20,045 nucleotides of DNA. Source: JBKPDV01 sp046728075 (GTDB lineage: Bacteria > Acidobacteriota > Thermoanaerobaculia > UBA5066 > Gp7-AA6). Under the pieces are notes generated by a model that was not told the origin of the DNA, made no database searches, and worked only from the letters and a program-made list of their open reading frames with translations. Below, one piece after another: positions 15,305 to 20,045 of the stretch; position 1 is the stretch's first letter; each line of letters begins with the position of its first letter. The stretch is taken from assembly GCA_046728075.1 (NCBI GenBank), contig JBKPDV010000253.1, positions 1-20,045 of the forward strand, read 5' to 3'. The position numbers were made by a program, and so were the translations under genes.

Positions 15305-16107
15305 CGGAAGTGGTGGGCCGTCGGGAAGTAAAGATTGACGATGGTGTAAGAAAAGAGAACGACGCCGAAGCCGAGAATCGAGAGCAAGGCGACGCGCCGG
15401 CCTTCCCAGCCTCGCCGGTCGACCCAGAGCAGGAAGACGTACACGGCAAGCGTGATCAGGGCCCACAGAATCTTCGGATCCGCAAGTGTCGCCCAGAGCT
15501 CGCTCGCGCGGACGATTCCGAGCAGGAGGGCGACGACGAGAACGGCCAGACCGATCGAGACAGCCGTCCGGTTCATGCGGCCGATGACCTCGAGCGCCGG
15601 GAGGCGTGAGAAGAGGACTCCGATCCGGCGGCGCTTGAGCTGGCGGTTCTGGATGAGATAGAGGATGGAAAGCACAAAGGAGAAAGTGAAGGCCGCGTAA
15701 GCCAGGATCGCGAAGGTGACGTGCAGCGCGAAAAGGACTCCGCGGGTCTCCCGCGTGGCGGCCGTCGCGTGAGCCGGCACGAGCATCCCGGCGAGAGAAG
15801 CGAGAATAACGATGGGGATCAGAAAGGGCCCGATCGCGCGTTCCCGATGGCGAATCTGGAGGGCGAGAAAAGCGATCCCCAGCATCCAGCCGAAAAGCGA
15901 AAGCGATCCCTCGAGGGTTCGGTAGGGCACGGAGCCGAGCGCGCGAGCCCGCACCTGAAGGTCGACGAACTGCAACGCCAGCCCGGCGGCGAGCGCCAGC
16001 ATGACCCCCAGACCCAACCCTGGTCTCGGGCGGCGCAGCGCGGCGACCGAGAGGATCTCCGCCGCCAGGTAGAGAAAAAGGGCCATCCAGCCGAGCGTGT
16101 GCGCCAT
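15301..16107 (-). CDS. CcsA/HemX family membrane protein, first gene of the heme operon
   Basis: Integral membrane protein of the cytochrome c assembly (CcsA/CcmC/HemX) superfamily, 268 aa and about eight predicted spans. The segment HVTFAILAYAAFTFSFVLS (131-149), followed by LYLIQNRQLKRR, is characteristic of the HemX-like branch. HemX of Bacillus sits in the hemAXCDBL operon and influences GluTR (HemA) level; CcsA proteins handle heme for cytochrome c maturation. Position before hemA favours the HemX reading. The tryptophan-rich WWD signature of true CcsA is not evident. ATG 16107 is chosen over TTG 16116 because a promoter -10 box sits 12 nt before it, a layout shared with the acnA leader. 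The stop overlaps hemA (ATGA). Confidence 0.85.
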   Translation of the reverse strand: MAHTLGWMALFLYLAAEILSVAALRRPRPGLGLGVMLALAAGLALQFVDLQVRARALGSVPYRTLEGSLSLFGWMLGIAFLALQIRHRERAIGPFLIPIVILASLAGMLVPAHATAATRETRGVLFALHVTFAILAYAAFTFSFVLSILYLIQNRQLKRRRIGVLFSRLPALEVIGRMNRTAVSIGLAVLVVALLLGIVRASELWATLADPKILWALITLAVYVFLLWVDRRGWEGRRVALLSILGFGVVLFSYTIVNLYFPTAHHFR

Positions 16108-16128
16108 CGGGACCAATCGAGTCTACCA
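16108..16128 (-). promoter_or_regulatory. predicted extended -10 promoter of the heme operon, near-leaderless
   Basis: The - strand reads TGG-TAGACT (16128-16120), an extended -10 element, then CGATTGGTCCCG and the ATG of ccsA. TAGACTCGATTG recurs before the acnA leader ORF with the same distance to an ATG. No good -35 box is seen, which is acceptable for an extended -10. The transcript should start about six nucleotides before the ATG. Confidence 0.55.
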
Positions 16129-16198
16129 GCGCGGGTCGACGCGACACATTGGACGGTTCCCGGCCCGGCGCCTGAGAGATAAGAACGAGGTTTCTCTT

Positions 16199-16382
16199 AC
16201 TTCGCCGACCCAATCACAGTCCGGGTCGCGGCGCGCGAAGTCTCCCAGAGGGGAGGAGGCGCGCGCCGCGAGAGCGTGAGCGCGCGAGGGACCAGGCTCG
16301 CGGTCGAGCCCCGTTGGGCGAGCCGCGAGCCAGTGCGCCGAAAGGCGCAGGTCCCGAGTAAGCGGAAGCGACGTGTGGCGCT
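16199..16382. ncRNA. candidate structured RNA or folded intergenic repeat
   Basis: No gene fits 16129-16380, but the sequence folds almost end to end. Domain 1: ACTTCGC (16199-16205) with GCGAAGT (16235-16241), inner GACCC/GGGTC. Domain 2: CTCCC/GGGAG (16242-16255). Domain 3: CGCGCGC (16260-16266) with GCGCGCG (16280-16286), a TGA bulge, then CGC-GAGA-GCG. Domain 4 is a three-way junction: GGGACC (16288-16293) with GGTCCC (16350-16355) encloses GGCTCGCGG/CCGCGAGCC (16295-16331, inner GCCC/GGGC) and TGCGCC-GAAA-GGCGCA (16334-16349). GAGA and GAAA are GNRA loops only on the + strand, hinting at a + strand RNA. Lying between the yceI stop and the hem promoter, it could also be a yceI 3' UTR or a dispersed repeat. 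No known RNA class was recognised. Confidence 0.5.
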
Positions 16383-16983
16383 AGTTCTTTGCGGCCGGCT
16401 TCGCCTCGGCCGGCGTCTCCTTGTTGGCCTCGACCTGGATGTTGAGCTCGACGTCGTCGCCGACGACCGGGGCGCCCTTCTCGATGCCGTAGTCCTTCCT
16501 GTTGAGCGTCAGAGCGACCTCGAACCCGGCCTTGTCCGTCTTTCCCATCTTCGCGAAACCGAAGGACTTGACGGGGACGCGGATCGTCTTCGTGACACCG
16601 TGCATCGTAAATTCGCCCGTGACGTCGTAAAGATCGTTACCCTTCGGCTCGACCTTGGTGCTCTTGAATGTCATCGTCGGGTACTTGTCGGAATCGAAAT
16701 AGTTGGGCGAGCGGAGATCTTTGTCTCTGGCTTCCACGCCGGTGTCGATCGACGCCGTCTGGATCGTCAGCTCGACCCTGGAGGCGGAAGGATTCGCCCG
16801 GTCGAGCCAGATCGTGCCGTCGAAATCCTTGAAGCGGCCCTCGACCTTCGTCAGAAGGTGGCGAATCCGGAAACCGATCAGCGTGTGGGCCTTGTCGAAC
16901 TTGTACGTCTCGATTTCGGCAAGGACGGTGGCCGCCGCCAGGACCAGAGCAACGACCGCGAGAATCGGGAGTCTCCTCTTCAT
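16381..16983 (-). CDS. YceI family periplasmic lipocalin-like protein
   Basis: A 200-aa exported protein. Residues 1-22 form a signal peptide (MKRR, hydrophobic core, VLA before EIE). The mature chain is a full YceI domain: YKFDKAHTLIGFRIRHL (27-43), VEGRFKDFDGTI (47-58), TASIDTGVEARDKDLRSPNYFD (76-97), FKSTKVE, GEFTMHGVTKTI and an ending DDVELNIQVEA. YceI proteins bind isoprenoid-type lipids in a beta barrel; the physiological ligand here is unknown. The tail NKETPAEAKPAAKN is a flexible Ala/Pro/Lys stretch. The ATG has a strong ribosome site, AAGGAG, seven nucleotides upstream. Divergent from acnA; followed by the folded element at 16199-16382. Confidence 0.94.
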   Translation of the reverse strand: MKRRLPILAVVALVLAAATVLAEIETYKFDKAHTLIGFRIRHLLTKVEGRFKDFDGTIWLDRANPSASRVELTIQTASIDTGVEARDKDLRSPNYFDSDKYPTMTFKSTKVEPKGNDLYDVTGEFTMHGVTKTIRVPVKSFGFAKMGKTDKAGFEVALTLNRKDYGIEKGAPVVGDDVELNIQVEANKETPAEAKPAAKN

Positions 16984-17003
16984 GTCTCTTCTCCTTATTG
17001 GGG

Positions 17004-17014
17004 GATAGTCTATC
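17004..17014 (-). promoter_or_regulatory. yceI -10 box inside an 11-bp palindrome
   Basis: GATAGTCTATC is a perfect palindrome. On the - strand it contains TAGACT (17012-17007), the same -10 hexamer as the acnA leader and hem operon promoters, about 23 nt before the yceI ATG. A -35 box at the right distance is not convincing. The palindrome could be an operator overlapping the promoter. Confidence 0.4.
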
Positions 17015-17056
17015 GTCGGCAGTCTCTCAAGGCTGTTGGGCGACTCTACCGCCTTG

Positions 17057-17086
17057 TTGACTCCTCCACCGGTACACTCATAGACT
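17057..17086 (+). promoter_or_regulatory. sigma70-type promoter upstream of acnA
   Basis: TTGACT (17057-17062) and TAGACT (17081-17086) are separated by 18 bp; the -35 box matches consensus at five of six bases. Transcription should begin near 17093, only a few nucleotides before the ATG of the short leader ORF at 17098 and about 43 nt before acnA. Confidence 0.65.
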
Positions 17087-17097
17087 CGATTGTCCGG

Positions 17098-17135
17098 ATG
17101 AAAACTGCGCCCGGCTCGTTCCTCATTCCGGCCTC

Positions 17136-17139
<4 letters not shown>
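17098..17139 (+). CDS. 13-codon leader ORF overlapping the acnA start
   Basis: ATG 17098 opens MKTAPGSFLIPAS and stops with TGA at 17137-17139, overlapping the acnA ATG as ATGA. It begins about five nucleotides after the predicted transcription start and has no ribosome site, so it would be read as a near-leaderless message. acnA also lacks a ribosome site, so ribosomes finishing this ORF could restart at acnA. Whether the peptide has any role is unknown; short length means chance cannot be excluded. Confidence 0.4.
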
Positions 17140-20003
<2,864 letters not shown>

Positions 20004-20021
20004 ACGACTCTCTCCTGGTTT

Positions 20022-20040
20022 GGACGCTGGCTTCCAGTCC
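20022..20040 (+). terminator. hairpin after acnA, cut by the window end
   Basis: GGA..CTGG-CTT-CCAG..TCC (20022-20040) forms a seven-pair stem with a two-base bulge, 19 nt after the acnA stop. The next bases are GGGAC and then the window ends, so no T-run can be seen. Weak candidate. Confidence 0.25.
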
Positions 20041-20045
20041 GGGAC

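Noticed and set aside
15305..16213. Extension of the hemA frame to 724 aa
   Set aside because: It runs through the CcsA/HemX gene in another frame and shows no membrane pattern; GluTR begins at 15304.
16288..16355. tRNA or known riboswitch
   Set aside because: The three-way junction lacks tRNA arms, anticodon layout and CCA context, and none of the riboswitch core sequences I know are present.

Overview
The window is a 20 kb piece of GC-rich bacterial chromosome. It has compact genes, many GTG starts and several genes without a clear Shine-Dalgarno sequence. Gene content (C5-pathway heme operon led by a HemX/CcsA-type gene, long AcnA, secreted S8 protease with a P domain, UdgX, POT transporter, DUF481 protein) suggests an Acidobacteriota-like or similar environmental Gram-negative lineage. 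That placement is inference from gene style; there is no rRNA or marker phylogeny here. No insertion sequence, phage gene, tRNA, rRNA or CRISPR array was seen.

Layout. (1) 1-166: a short tail of a possible upstream + strand gene, then an intrinsic terminator for the - strand. (2) 167-3349 (-): large secreted subtilisin-like protease with a tandemly duplicated C-terminal half. (3) 3551-4192 (-): UdgX-type uracil-DNA glycosylase homologue, divergent from a uncharacterised membrane protein (4322-5365, +) and a DUF481 outer-membrane-type protein (5401-6150, +). (4) 6182-7738 (-): POT/PTR2 proton-coupled oligopeptide transporter, divergent from a Kef-type cation:proton antiporter with RCK domains (7836-9824, +). 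(5) 9814-16107 (-): a complete run for tetrapyrrole synthesis from glutamyl-tRNA to uroporphyrinogen III, in transcription order ccsA/hemX, hemA, hemC, hemD, hemB, hemL. (6) 16199-16382: a gene-free, strongly folding element. (7) 16381-16983 (-): periplasmic YceI-family protein, divergent from (8) acnA aconitase (17136-20003, +), an Fe-S TCA-cycle enzyme.

The most unusual material lies between genes. The 16.2-16.38 kb element can fold into four consecutive hairpin domains, including a compact three-way junction, with GNRA loops on the + strand. Two G-rich/C-rich inverted blocks sit inside the hem operon (12.18-12.29 and 13.94-14.01 kb). Each contains G-quadruplex motifs on both strands; one abuts the hemC start, the other forms the 3' end of hemD. 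The acnA leader, the hem operon and hemB have -10 boxes TAGACT/TAGATT only 6-12 nt before an initiation codon, which predicts leaderless or nearly leaderless transcripts. At acnA the predicted leaderless codon opens a 13-codon ORF that overlaps the acnA start as ATGA. Two distant genes (protease and POT transporter) share an almost identical 14-15 bp motif just upstream of their starts.

The genes fit a respiring, protein-degrading lifestyle: extracellular proteolysis feeds peptide uptake, and heme supply and aconitase support respiration. This functional link is inference from neighbourhood only.
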